Shown piece by piece: positions 22,981-35,669 of a DNA stretch of 64,000 nucleotides. Location: the NCBI GenBank assembly GCA_015680685.1, contig MNCI01009279.1:170168-234167 (forward strand), written 5' to 3'. Below the pieces are notes generated by a model. The model was not told where the DNA came from and ran no database searches. It saw only the letters and a list, made by a program, of their open reading frames with translations. Origin of the DNA: Gnetum montanum (lineage: Eukaryota; Streptophyta; Gnetopsida; Gnetales; Gnetaceae). Positions within the stretch are counted from its first letter, which is position 1; each line of letters begins with the position of its first letter. The position numbers and the translations under genes are program-made.

Positions 22981-25048
22981 AAATGCGTCATTGAATGAAC
23001 AACCAGACTCCATATTTTGAATCTCCTCATTTCAACTTAGTCATGGGGGAGATAGCCACCCATGCTAATCATATAAGTGGCTCCTCCATTTTTCATCTTT
23101 TTGTTTTATACATTTTTTATTTTACATCTTCTTATTTTTATGTTATTAATCTTTTTTTATCTTTATTTTATACCATTGTTAGTACATTTGCTATTTCTTG
23201 GATATTTTATACTTTCTTTTATATTTTCTTTTATGTTGATGTGATTTTCTAACTTTTTGTTAATAAGTGCCAGGCATAGTGGTAATTCATTGCTTGATGG
23301 TGGTATGTACTATTTTGTTATTTGATTGTTGGTGTTTGGATTTTGCCTTTGAATTTGATTATGGATGATTAGGACATGGTTCTTTTTCATGCAACAGGCA
23401 ATGAATCCATAACATCCACCGATCCACAAACTCTATGATTTTCCATGTTTTGGAAATGTGCAATCCCTTTTTCATTGATGAAACTTCAACAAACCTGTGA
23501 CTTTGGTGGTTTCCAAAATTGGAAATGATTCAAAGGTTTGAATAGGGTGTGACTTTAAGGGGATTTCGTATTCTTTGTGCCATTTTTCTTGCTTGGGTGC
23601 ATGTGTGTTTTCAAGTACTTCTTACCATTCTGTGTTGACTAATAAAGGAAGTTGGATAAATCTTTGCATGATGTGGTTCCCATCTTAGAAAAAAAATGAT
23701 GGGAATTCAAAGCACACCCCTTAGACACAATAAATGAATAAGTCTCTACATAGTGTGGTTCCCACTTCAAAAAAAGAAAAAAAAAAGAGATAAGATGGAA
23801 ATTCAAAACACATCCCTTAGACACAATAAATGAGCTACAAGCATTAGTTATGGGGCTAGAAAGACATGTTACCCTTCCATGAAGGTCCCCTCTAATGAAG
23901 GCCCTTCCTCACTTCCTAGTTCTCTTTTCTTTTTCAATGAGGAATGGTGGTTGTTCTATGGATGCACTCTTATGTCTCAAGGCGATGAACTGGTCTTAGA
24001 ATGATGATGCAAATTCACAAAATGTGGTTGGTTTTGGTCTGGACTAATGATGGATCTTATTAAGTCATTTAACCATAAATTTCAAAAGGGGCTTCATGTG
24101 ACCTTAATTAGGAACTCCATCATACTCTCTCTCTTATCCATCTATGCTTTCCATGTCTCACCTCACTACCAATTTCATGTTCTAGTTGGATGTATTGGTT
24201 TGATGTGTCAGAATTCTTAGGTAGTTTCTTCTAAGTTTTTACACTTAACCTTTCGTAACCATTAATCATCCACAAAGCCCATGGACTCCTTGGTTTGAAG
24301 TTATGCAAGGGCATAAAAGACCTGTGCCTACTTTGGGGAGGACCCACTTGCATATCTTTTGGTTGGATTAGTTAAGTTCTTTATCCTTAGACACTCTTAC
24401 AACCAATTTCTTTTGTTTACCTCATCAATGACATCCAATTGTGCACATCTTTACAACATTTTTCACTGAACTTTCCTTTTTATTATGTGAATTCTTACAC
24501 CCTTTTCAAATATTTCCTTGTGTAGAACTTTTTCAAATTTAATGGACTACTTATCTATTTTACCTTATTTATCAACCTTCCCACTAACACTACTAAAGGA
24601 ATTAATCTACTACAATTACAACCTAGTCGAGTGTAAATACCAACAAGACAAGGTATTTAATAGCTATATGTTACACATTATGTATTAATTCATGATTCTG
24701 TTGTGATTGCAATGGAGAGCATGAACTAGAAGCGGGACTACCTTCACCAAGGATGATGTAGTAGTACTGCAAGACAAGGACCATTCATGATCATGGGATC
24801 TTCTCTCTAACTCTTCAGCTACCAAGAGGTGTTGGATGTTAGTTTTATCCAATGTGTTTACTTCTATTATCATGAACACCAAATTTTGTAAAGATTATAA
24901 ATTTGTACACTTGGGCACCTAGAGTTTGTCTATTCCATATAGTCAATTGTATGTCAGTCAATAATCCCATACCTACCTAATATTTTGTAAGGAACTTGTT
25001 CCTCCTCTTCTTCACTTGAGGACGAGTTTTCATTTAGTTGTGGAGGTA
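22981..25048 (+). other. 3' noncoding region of element E with polypurine tract
   Basis: Holds the two conserved family blocks: 23820-23940 (GCTAGAAAGACATGTTACCC) and 24300-24360 (TGGGGAGGACCCACTTGCA). A remnant of the extra ORF start remains near 24700 (TTGTGATTGCAATGG), after which the extra ORF is missing and the 3' UTR follows. The polypurine tract GTTGTGGAGGTA lies at 25037-25048, directly before the LTR. Confidence 0.6.
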
Positions 25049-25822
25049 TGATGAATCATGTTTTCATTTGCTCTGACATTGGATATTTGATGTTGGAGCT
25101 GAGATGCGATGTTAGATATCCAATGTTGTGAGGTATATGCCAACCTATAAATATAGCACTTGGATTCATGATTTAAATTAGTTTTGATTAGTTTTTCATC
25201 AATTTTTGGCATACCTAGTGAAGCTCTTATAGTTTGTTTCCTCTAGAGTTAGAATGTTTTTTGAGTGCCCACAACAAGAGTCTGAGTGTGTATGGATCTT
25301 TGTTCAAACACTGATGTCCCTAAGCATAGCGGTGTGATAGGAATAAAAATGAACTCTTTTGATAATCCTTGAAGCACTGAGAATAGATTAATGTTTTATT
25401 TAATGTACTTTATTTTCATGCACTTTGATTGAGCATACATATAGTGCTTGGTAACCTAGCAATGCTTAATTATTTGTAGCCTAGTAGTGCTATATGTGTT
25501 CAAGAAAGTGGAACAAGTACTTGTGTTAGGCTAGCTAGGCAGTAGATAAATTAGATCCTAAATTACTCTAGCTTTCATTATTGTTGTAGGTGACTAAATT
25601 TATAAAATATAAAATGATAAAAATCATATATCTTAATTACACTTAAACCATATCCTTGAGCTTCACAAATGTAGTTAAGAAGAAAACATTCTCAATGCCC
25701 ATTCCACTTTCTAGAGGAACTAGTGCACTAGAGAACTATAGGTCTATAGAATTCAACTAGATCATGCATAAATGCCTTATTGATTCATATGGTTGGGTGT
25801 AGGGGTACCTCATCACTCATCA
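25049..25822 (+). mobile_element. 3' LTR of element E
   Basis: 774 bp, TGATGA to TCATCA, preceded by a polypurine tract and followed by ACCAC, which also precedes the 5' LTR. The TATA box CCTATAAATATAG is near 25144. Upstream of it are GATATTTGATGTTGG and GATATCCAATGTTG words, a degenerate form of the U3 repeats seen in the other LTRs. Confidence 0.9.
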
Positions 25823-26988
25823 ACCACCATGGAGAAGGAGGTCATGGAAGTGGTATATACTTTAGAAAAATTTAGGAAATTTGTACTTGGATATTAAGTT
25901 TTTTTGCACACGAATCACAATGCTATCAAGTTCCTCATGAACAAGCCAACAATGAGCCCCCGTAGCATATGATGACTAGTAATTATATAGGAGTTTGACC
26001 TCACAATGGTGGAAAGAAAAGAGAATAGTAAACATGGTCACTAATCACTTGTCTCAATTATGATGGGACAATGAAGAGGATGAAGGACCTTTATCTAATC
26101 AATTTCTAGATAAACTCCTCTTCACAAATGCTATTGAAATGCAAAGTCTCCAAGGTTCCAATTGGTACGATGAGTGCCTCTTCTATCTACTCACTTAGAA
26201 GATGTCACAAGAATGGGATAGTAAGAAGAAGCAATAGTTTCTTCACCAAGCCAAACACTACATAGAAATCAAAGGAAACCTTTATAAGGTTTGTGCTAAT
26301 GGCTTGGTACAATAGTGCATGTCCAACAATGATTGACATCAAATCCTTCAGGACACTCATGAGGGTCATTTTGGGGACCATTACATAGGAAGGAGGATGG
26401 TTGTAAAAATCCTCATGCAAGGATATCATTGCCCAATAATCTTTACGTATGCCCATTAGTTCTTCCATTCATGCAAATTTTGCCAATGAGATGATGGAAT
26501 GATAGTAAAAATGGAAGGGCCCCAATAGTGGATCCGACTACTAGAGCCTTTTAATCTTTGGGGCATTGAATTCATGAGGCCCATCAACCTCATGTCCAAA
26601 AGAAAGATGTACATCATTGTAGAAGCTGACTATTGCATCAAATGGGCTAAAGCTACCACTGTCATCAACTATTCATCTTCTATGATGAACCATGAACACT
26701 TATTTTTTATAATGGAATTCATTTAGTAGGTGCTACCTTTCAAAAATTAATGCAACACTTAGGGGTAGAGCATAAATTAACTCCATAGCATTTCCAAGCT
26801 AATGGTCAAGCAAAGGTCACCAATAAGGAAACAACCAGAATACTAACACACACAGTTAGTAAATATAGGAAAGATTGGAGCATAAAACTCAATGATGTTC
26901 TATGGGTTTATTGATCCACTTGGAAACTTTTTATTGGTTATTCCCCTTATGAACTAGTGTATGGAAAACTACCAACCTTTCTATTGAT
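25823..26988 (+). pseudogene. RNase H end and integrase of element F, inactive
   Basis: Continues F after the nested element E. It reads TTMEKEVMEVVYTLEKFRKF, then FLMNKPTMSP near 25935, then integrase words PFNLWGIEFMRPI near 26555 and QANGQAKVTNKE near 26805. Two catalytic residues are replaced (aspartate by glutamate, glutamate by lysine). SPYELVYGKLPTF precedes a break at about 26988, where an unrelated insertion begins. The remainder resumes at 30448. Confidence 0.8.
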
Positions 26989-29900
26989 ACATTTAAGCAA
27001 TCCTATGGGGTAGAATTTGTAAATTAATGTTTGGATTTTATGAAATCCAAATGTTATTAGTAAATTCAAAATAGCATGCAAGTGGAAAAGAGATAAAAGT
27101 TCAATTACTTTCTTTGTAGAATGGAAGTGTGTCTATGAACAAGTAGGGTGTCTAGTTTTTACAACCATGGAGCTTGGTTTCAATTATCATCAATTAAAAT
27201 TTTTGAAAGGAGAAAGGTAGTAGTATTATAGTTGTTTATTCAAGTGAAACATAGTGGAGGTAATCGTAATTATTCAACATTGTTTAAGGATATTCTAGAA
27301 CCTACTAACTATAGAATAACAAGAGATATTTCATAGAGTTGCAAAACATTGAATGTTGGATCTGATAAAATACCATTATGAGTGCAAAAATTCTAACTAT
27401 TTGTTATCCATCGCATGGGCCTTGGAAGTTTAATGACACAGGAGTGCAGAGCTTAACAAAGTTTTACAAATTCATAACTATTTTTAAAAACTATTAGAGC
27501 ATCATCCAAGATTTGAAAGTGAATAACAAAAATTCAAATTATCAACACCAAAAATGCATCCTGAAGCCCTAAGAAATATTTCTTATTCAATAGCACCCAT
27601 CAAAAGCAGAATAAATAAACAATGAATATATGAAAATTAGTAAAATTTTAAGCCCAAACTTAGGTGCAAGGCACATAAATTTATCAATGAAGAAACCCTA
27701 CAATAGAGATGGAACTAAAGAACTTGTTAAAATAGACTACAATGATAAGGAAACGTGCATCCTCTCTTGGTTAGCTTAGGTGATGACACAAAACAATGCC
27801 TATGGATCAGGTGAATCCATCACTAATGGTAGTTATGACGGCAATGCAACAACAAAGGTGATGATGGTGTAGTTGCATGCTTCACCTAAGAAGGGCAGGA
27901 AAGCATTTCTTTTGGCTTGGAGGAGATAACATCAAGGTTGTAGCAGGTCATTGTAGATGACAAGTTTTTCCCCAAACATGGGCAAAGGGCGATGTGATAT
28001 TAGGCCATGAAATAAACATACAATTATTTTTTTTTACACATTTGTGTCAACATGTCGACAAAATGACAACAAAGCTACAAAGCCTTAACAATATTATTTT
28101 TAAGAAATATATATATTGCATTATTTTAAAAGACAGAAAAGGTTTATGGCTTAGGACAAAACATTTTATGAACATTTGATAAATCTAGTTGATGAGTCAC
28201 GTTTTGGGTGACCGCGATATCACGTACGCGATATCGCATGTTCGTCGCAATATCGCGTACGCGATATCGCAACCCACTGCCAGTTCTATAAATAAGAGGT
28301 GGCTATCCCTTGTTTCACAACTTAGAGTTAGACAGTACTGAAACTCTCACAGTTTTATCCCTCCAGAGATAGATTATTTTCTAGTGTATGCTCGTAGCGT
28401 GATGAATGTAATTTTATGACATCCTTTATTCGAGTGTGATGTACTTGGACATGCACATGATCGAAAATAATGATTGAGATTACTTCATCATTGCAGTATT
28501 TACTTAGTTTATTTATTTATTTATTTATTTAATTGTTATTTACTGCTTTCTTAGTTAATCTCTCTCACCCTTATCTCATGTTAAACGCGGAATGAGTACG
28601 ACTTAATCACGAGCATTTAAGTGTGACTGCTTGGTACCCAGTAGCGTACCTAAGCCATGCGATTGGTAATCCTAGTGGTAGTTGTGCACAAGGTCCAAGA
28701 TGTGTACGGATGATTAAGGAATAGATGCTCATCACACTTAGGCTAGTTTAGGTTCTCTTACCCTTTCCCTATGAGCTTAGTTAATATTACTTTTCATTGC
28801 CTTCAAGAGTAGCGTAGATTAGGAACCGCATCATACACCTCACTTTGGACTAAACCATACATGACAAAGATAATACTAGTCTAGGTGGGAAGACAGCGAA
28901 CTGTGACCTAAGGCTAACTATCTAGGTGCCATAACTAGTCCGTCTGTGGAGTTCGACCAGATTGTGCGTGAAAACACTTGTATTCGTATGGTTGAGTGTA
29001 GGGGTACCTCGCCACTCATCACTAGTTTTACTTTTCATAGGAAATTATGTTTAATTCTCCAAGATATTTTTAGTCTCTTATGGGATACTTGCCAACTTTA
29101 GCATATATTTCTCAATTTTTTTTGTAACTTCCTATGGTGATCTACATTATATTTATTACCAAGAAAACACTTGGTCATCATAGCTTAAATTTCTAATAAC
29201 TTCTAGGGAAGTTATAAGTTAATATCCTTAGATATTTGTAATACCCTTAAGTTTTCATGATTATTATAACTACCCAAGGCCACTATAAAAAGGCTTCAAG
29301 GGTAGGATTGAAAAAAAGAAAAGAAGAATTGAAGATTATTTGTAAGATGGCTTGCTAAAGACATTGATTTGGCTACTTTGTTTTAATCCTATGAGTTCAT
29401 TTCTTCCCATTTTTTTTAGTTGCTTAGCTAATAGTTTAGATAGTATCATGCTTGGCATTTAATTTTGGGATCTTTTCTAGATTGCTTTTATAGCTCTGTT
29501 TTTGCACAATATTAAACTTCTATTAGATTGACCATAAAAGAGCTTATGTTGTTGAAAAGCCTCAAGAGCAATTTAATAGTAATGTCTTAATGAAATTGCC
29601 TATTTTGAGCATAGAGAATCTAGGAAAATCTTTGGTATTTTGAGACAACTAAAGTACCTTCATTATTTTAAAACTGTATTGCCTTAGTATTTCAATCACG
29701 AAATTTCAAATTTTTCAAAGCTTTGTTGAATGCAATCTTTGACAACTATTAACTAGCAAAAATAGAGACTCATACTTTGTCATTTACGCAACATTTTTGG
29801 TAGTATAATAGATTGTTTTTTAAAAAATTGCTTATTGAGCTTAGAAGGTTTGAACAATTCATAGTTATTGAATTAGGAATAGCTTTATTGTGAAGTGTTT

Positions 29901-30427
29901 CTTGTGTTGATTTATCTTGCTTAAATATTTGAGATTTCACATAAATTTGCTTTGTTTTTTTTTTCTTTTTCTAAGTCCATTAAATCTTTCTCTATTTCTA
30001 GTTTTCTTGTGAAACTTTCTTTCTAGGGGAAATTAGAAGTAGATTGGAAAAATTGTGCTCAAATGTGTTTGCAAAATTTTATTTGTTACAAGTAACGTAC
30101 TATAGGGACTATATAGACTAAGTGACTGAATAAAATACAAATCTTCAACAACTCATAGTATTTTGCAAAGATAGCTAAGTTTCTTTTATGATAGCTTATT
30201 ACAATTTTATACACAACCCAACCATTTCAACATTTGCAATAGAAAACACATACTAATGACTAGTTTGCTTTATAACTACTAAGTTTATTTGGAGGTATCT
30301 GGACCTTGATGTTGCCAAAGACCACCAAGCACCTAAACCCTGTTTGAAGAACACCTTCGATCCCATGACTTCCCAGGGTCAAGAGACCATGAGGCCACCA
30401 CCCATTTGCGATCATGTCCCAAATGGT
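26989..30427. mobile_element. Unclassified insertion splitting the integrase of F
   Basis: About 3.4 kb of AT-rich sequence between two imperfect copies of TACCAACCTTTCTATTGA (26971-26988) and TACCAACACTTTCCAATTCA (30428-30447), which correspond to the same integrase codons. Without it the reading of F would be continuous. A long imperfect target duplication would fit a target-primed (LINE-like) insertion, but no reverse transcriptase or clear poly-A end is seen; a run of ten A follows at 30448. It holds the solo LTR 28190-29021, a TATA-like ACTATAAAAAGGC at 29281-29293, and no recognisable gene. Confidence 0.45.
28190..29021 (+). mobile_element. Solo LTR A with CTAGT target duplication
   Basis: 832 bp, TGATGAGTCACG to GCCACTCATCA, flanked on both sides by CTAGT (28185-28189, 29022-29026) with no internal element sequence next to it. 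This is the product expected from LTR-LTR recombination after insertion. The U3 holds two dyads centred at 28225/28226 and 28258/28259, then the TATA box CTATAAATAAGAGG at 28286. It is close to LTR B in sequence. Confidence 0.92.
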
Positions 30428-30447
30428 TACCAACACTTTCCAATTCA

Positions 30448-30860
30448 AAAAAAAAAGCTCTATACACTTTCAATGGATTATGAACCTAACCTCAATTTAA
30501 GTCTTGCATAAAAGGAATAGTTTATGACATTAAATGTGCCAGATGAAAATTGACACGTAGCCTTGTCAATGAATGAGGTGCACAAGGTACATGCCAAATA
30601 ATGTCATGACTTACAAATAAGAAATGTTAAGTTTCTACCAAACAATAAGGTTTTCTATTGAAATCCCATGCACATACCACAATAGAAAAAATTTCAGATG
30701 TTATGAAAAGAACCTTATATTATTCATACAAATTTTCCTTCTAGGACCATGATAATTTACCACCCTTCCAGCTCTTATAAATAATTGCTAATCAACATCC
30801 AAAAAGTGAAACCTTTCCTAGAACCAAGGATAACTAGTAATGTGGATACCTTAATCAATG
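30448..30860 (+). pseudogene. Integrase C-terminus of element F
   Basis: Resumes the integrase of F after the 3.4 kb insertion: LYTFNGL-like words equivalent to ELCTLSTTYDLDLDLSLAQKE of element E. These are followed by the basic tail around FPFLE. It ends in noncoding sequence near 30860 that contains the family word CAGTCATGGGG. Confidence 0.6.
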
Positions 30861-32310
30861 GACAAGCATGCTCTATCTTTTAGATCTCCTCCTTCTAACT
30901 CAGTCATGGGGTTGATGTCCACCTATATTAAGATTTTTTGTAGGCTATCCAATTTTTCAACTTTTTCATTTTACATCATTCTTTATAAGTTTTCAATTTT
31001 CTTAAATATTTTGCAACTTATTTTATATATTTTACCTTATTTATATTCTCTTATGTGTTGTTTTCTTATTTGTTCATTAGGAATCTTTAGTTTTTGCTAT
31101 AGCTACTACTACTACTATTAATTCATTTAATATTGTATTTAATGTTTGGATTTATTGTTTAATGACTAGATTTCATCTTGGGACTATGTCCTTGATTAAT
31201 GGATCATTAACTTTTTGATGATATCAGAAAGTGAGTCTGCAACGTTCACCCATTTCACTCAACTCTATGAGGCTCTTCATCTTGGAAGCATGAGGTTCTT
31301 TCATAATTACAACTTATAACAGAATAAATGATCTTGGTACTTAACATATTTGTAATAGACCAAGTAGGATGTATAATAGTGTGGCTTCAAGGAGATTTAT
31401 CACCTTGTATGCCCAACTTCCTTCTTGAGTTTTATGGGTATTCTCATTCATCTCCCACCACTCCTATTGTTGACCATAATAAGAAGCATGTCTTTGCATG
31501 GTGTGATTTCCATGAAAAAAAGCTAACATGAGAATTCAAAGCACTAGTTATGGAGCTAGAAAGACATGTTACCCATGCTTAAAGGTACCCCTCTAACTAA
31601 GGTCCTTCTTATCTTCCTGCTTCTCTTTTCTTTTTCACTTATAGTTATTGCTATCCTTTGTAGGTGGTCATGAACTCTTATTGGTTGAATGGTCAAAACA
31701 TGGCAATGAAAATTTATTGAATGTGGATGGACTTGATTCTAACTAAGGATGGGATGGTATCAAGTCATCTTAGCCACAAGTTCTATAAGGACTTTATGTG
31801 ACCGAGATGTGAGACCCTCTTACTAATCTCTCTCTTTCATCACTCTAATATCATCATTGACCACCTTACTATCTCCTATCATGGTCAATTAATGTTTGTT
31901 TTTTGGTATGTCATAATCCTTCGATGATCTCTTACATGGATTCAATTTTTAACTTTCTAAGATCATTAATCATCCTTAGTGCCTACAGAGCTCTTGGGAT
32001 GAGGGCATGCAAGGGAATTAATGGCATGAGCCTACTTTGAGGAGGACCCACTTGCATATCCCTTGGTCTTTTCAAGTTAAACATACTATCATTTAATCAT
32101 TTTTGCGTTCAATCTTATCACTTCATCATTTGAATGTCTAGTTTTATTTTCCTTTGGCATTAATTAATTATCCAACTCCTCTTCCAAAAAATTTAATCCT
32201 TCTTCCATGTTTTACAATCCCTCTATGCTTTTCTGATTTCCTTTAGGCTATTGTTTCACTTTCAAACTCTTCCAAAATTCCTCATTTTTACTATTTGAAA
32301 AATCAACCTA
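30861..32310 (+). other. Conserved noncoding region after integrase (element F)
   Basis: No supported gene. It carries the two family blocks: 31540-31620 (GGAGCTAGAAAGACATGTTACCC) and 32010-32065 (TTGAGGAGGACCCACTTGCA). The remaining stretches are T-rich. Confidence 0.55.
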
Positions 32311-32809
32311 AAAAACTATGTCGATGCATCCCCATTAACACAGTGTGATACATCAACATAGCCACATCGATGCAATAGAAAAATACTATATATAGGTGTG
32401 TCACTTATCCAATTCTTTACCATCTACTTCCAAACAACAAAGGATATTTTGCATTTTTTTTTTAAATCCCAAAGCCCTTCAAAGTGCAATAACTCTCATA
32501 CCGCTCACCCGATTCACCTCATTCTTCAATCCTCTAACACTACTAAAGTTAAGCTTTTTGTCATGGGGGTCATAAACCTCAGAGTAAATTTTTCTAACCT
32601 TCCAAGGTTTATCCATTAAAATAATATTAATATACTAATCCTATATGGGTTAAAACTCACAACTAAACTCTTGTAGTTGATTATTAAAATAATCAACCTA
32701 CCAGATTCATAGACAAACCTAAGTGTAACCTGATCTAATAAGAAAGGTATTAAAAGAACTAAGGATTGTAAACTAAAATGCTAATCCAAGGTTACATTTG
32801 TGATCGCAA
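32311..32809 (+). promoter_or_regulatory. Internal promoter-like block and leader of the extra ORF (element F)
   Basis: TCGATGCATCC (32321-32331) and ACATCGATGC (32364-32373) form an inverted arrangement upstream of a TATA box CTATATATAGG (32386). The leader aligns by eye with that of element C over the words TTCAATCCT, GTCATGGGGGTCATAAACC and TTGTGATC before the ATG. A donor-like CCAAG|GTTT is at 32607. The acceptor position reads CGCAA instead of ACAG, so splicing would be lost in this copy. Function is inferred. Confidence 0.45.
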
Positions 32810-35460
32810 ATGGTCATAGGCCAAGGCCTAACCTTAAAGTTACACTAACAAAGACATGCCTAGAAACAATTAGAAGCAAGGTGGTTTAGAGTTCCATTCT
32901 CAATGAACTAAACTTTGGACTGTTCTTGGAGTTAGCACCAAAGAAATTCTACACTCAATTATAAGGATCTCCCATGTGACCCATTATCTCCTTCAATGGA
33001 GAATGATACATGGGGGAGAGCTACCTATTCTAGAACAACCAAAAAAAAGATGCATTTGTCATGATCAAGGGCATGATAGTCTCTTACTCAGTTGAGGCAA
33101 TTGTGAAGATCCTTGGTTTGCCTAATACCAAGGCAACATTGGCAGAAATATTGATCTAAGTAGATCCAAAAGCCAAGAAATAATGGATTTAGCACTACTA
33201 TGGAGTGGACTATAAAGAGTATGGTGCACTCATGAAGGTGGAGCATGCCTATTTTAAGATTGCAGCTTATCACATAAACCCCATGATGAGGCCAAGTAAG
33301 ACAAGAGCATTCTCTGCCAATGTGTGCATCACTCTAAGTAGAAAGTTTGTTGTCAACCTTCCACAGCTTATCTATCTATAGATAGAGAAATGATTTAAGA
33401 AAATGAAAAAGGAAGGAATACAATCCCCTTTCCATGCCTAATCAGAAAACTTTGCAAAAGGGGAGGCATAGCATGGTATGTCAATGATGTGGTTTGTCAT
33501 GTTGTTACCACATCCTAGTAAGAGATGATGAAGAATAAGGAAACATCAAAGCTATAGAGGAGAGGCCACCATCACCACCACCTATAGGAAAAACCATATT
33601 GGAGAAACTTGTAGCTGCAAAAAGGCTTCATAAACTCTATGAGTAGTAGCTATAGCAACAACAGGGCTCAACAAGTGATGGGGAATCATTGATTTATTGT
33701 TCATCCCTAAGCCATCTTAATGAGGTCACAAAGACCATCAATTGGCTAGACTAAGAAGCCATCTTGTTATTCTTAGCATAAAGGAATCAGGTGCTTGCAA
33801 GAACAAATCCTAGTTCTTAAGAAGTTATGGTGTTCATCCCTAGATAAAAATTCCCTAAAATTTCTAGGAATGCTACAACTTCTTTAATCAGCTTGAAAGA
33901 AGGTGAGGGGGTGATTGTTCTACTAATGTAGCACTAAGGATAGGAGACAATGACATAGATAGTGGCTAATATGGTAGTAAAGGCCTTGAACACTCCTATA
34001 GCATCCATGCCAAACATTGCCATGATGGTGGATATCAAAACATCTATAGGAGTAGGGAGTGGTTAATTAAGTGCTACCTAACACAAAGAAGGATTGGAAT
34101 GAGTAGTGGGAATCCAATAATTGCTTTTAGAGATCTTTGATCTTCCAGATGAAATAATTTCTACATAGTAGGAGCTGCTTGAGATAAAGGATGAACTTCT
34201 CATTGCTAATGTCTAATTGAAGGTAGTCATCACCAAGAATCATTGGTTAGCTACCGAGGTTTTGAAGTTACGCCCATCTTTTCAACTATGCTATTCTTAG
34301 CCCAGGAATCACAAGGGATGAAGCTTTTCTATAGCTTTAGAATAAATTATAGAATGCTGAAAATGTGAATGAGGTAGTAGTCTTTGATGCATCCTTGTTA
34401 GAGGCCATTGCCTTCAACACTAATAAGGACTTTTCACAAGTCCATAAAGAAAACTTAGTCCTCACCAAAAACCTTCATTGCCTGCAAAATGTGAAACAAC
34501 AAAAGGACCAGATGGTTGAACTTGTTTGTGAAAAATGGGAGTAGTTAGCTAAAGTGAGTCTTGACTTGAGGAGGTTGGTAATAGAAAACAAGAATATCTC
34601 AATGGAGTAAGTTTGAGTGCTTCATCAAAAAATGATCATCGAGATAACTACCTAGAAATATAAGGCCCTAAAATTAAAATGAGTCAAGAATCATTATAGG
34701 GACCAAGTTGGGCTTCTCAAGGAGGTGAATGAAAAAAAAAATTTAATTAGCTAAGATGAAGATGAATGAGGTCCTCCAACTAAGAGATGATGTGTGGCAA
34801 CCCATCTTTGATGGATTAAACACATATAACAAAGTAGAAATCCACCTCAAAGAGTTGCAAATCAAGGAGACAGTGGAGTAAATGAAGCTTGCTAACCTTT
34901 GTTATGAAAACTTGACTATGCTAGCATTAGGGAGGCTAAGAACTAAACTACAGAAACAAGTGACTAGTTCCTACCTCTTGTATGAATCAAAATTCAAGCA
35001 TCACAAGGAGAGCAAGCAACAATTGGAGACAACCAATGTCAAGCTTGAAGTTCTGAGTAGCAAATTCATTGACCAATGATCTATTGTTGAGAACCTTGCC
35101 AAAATAATGAATGACTACCATGAGCTACAGAACTTAGTAAAGATATTTGACATTGAACATAAACAATTCATAGAATGGTTTGTCGACAATAAGGAGCTAT
35201 TTCCTATGATGTTGTGCTCATGGGATATATTTGTGTTAACCCACATCAACGAAGCCACATGGATTGCATACAACCTACGTGGCAAAGAGGAGGAGATGAA
35301 AGTGTTACTAGATGCTTTCAAGCTTTTTCAAGTAGCAGAAGATTAGCCTCAACCACCTCCATTGCCACAAGCACTAGAACCTAGTGAAGAACCTTCAATG
35401 CCATAGAAGTCTCCACCTCCTAGCACCATTCGAGAATTCACCCTATATTTGACAACTTAG
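32810..35460 (+). pseudogene. Extra ORF downstream of pol (element F), decayed
   Basis: Fullest copy of the extra ORF in the window. The start ATGGTCATAGG at 32810 corresponds to the starts in C, D and J. Around 33340 it reads RKFVVNLPQLIYL, then PFHA/PFPC-like sequence equivalent to the LPFPSLI block of the putative plant transposon-protein domain. From about 34170 on, heptad-like charged helices dominate. 34882-35079 reads MKLANLCYENLTMLALGRLR and later YLLYESKFKHHKESKQQLE, matching C and G. The last open piece, 35107-35346, reads FVLTHINEATWIAYNLRGKE. The tail is proline-rich and ends near 35455. Stops interrupt it often. The product is unknown; a coiled-coil protein without membrane segments is the visible feature. 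Confidence 0.65.
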
Positions 35461-35669
35461 GAATACCTGCTGAAGGTTTTGTAAAGTGTCTAATTTTGTT
35501 GTAATGAATACCAATTTTGTAATTTTGTATAATTGGATACTTAGAGTTGGTCAATCAGTCAGTCTAATTCTTTTTAAGTGCATAAATTCCATACCTCCCC
35601 AAATTTTGTAAAAAGCTTAGTCCTACTTTTGTTTACTTGAGGACGAGTTTGTAGTCATTCATGGAGGTA
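35461..35669 (+). other. 3' UTR and polypurine tract of element F
   Basis: Contains the family word CTTGAGGACGAGTTT shared with E, D and G, then the polypurine tract CATGGAGGTA at 35660-35669, directly before the LTR. Confidence 0.7.

Larger units (their letters stand above)
18866..25822 (+). mobile_element. Element E, Athila-like, nested in F
   Basis: Bounded by TCATGAATCATG (18866, one change from TGATGA) and TCATCA (25822). It is flanked by a perfect 5-bp target duplication ACCAC at 18861-18865 and 25823-25827, inside the RNase H codons of F. Most of the 5' LTR, the primer site and the N-terminal gag are deleted, and so is the extra ORF. Part of the interior carries an assembly problem (19617-20422). 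Confidence 0.85.
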
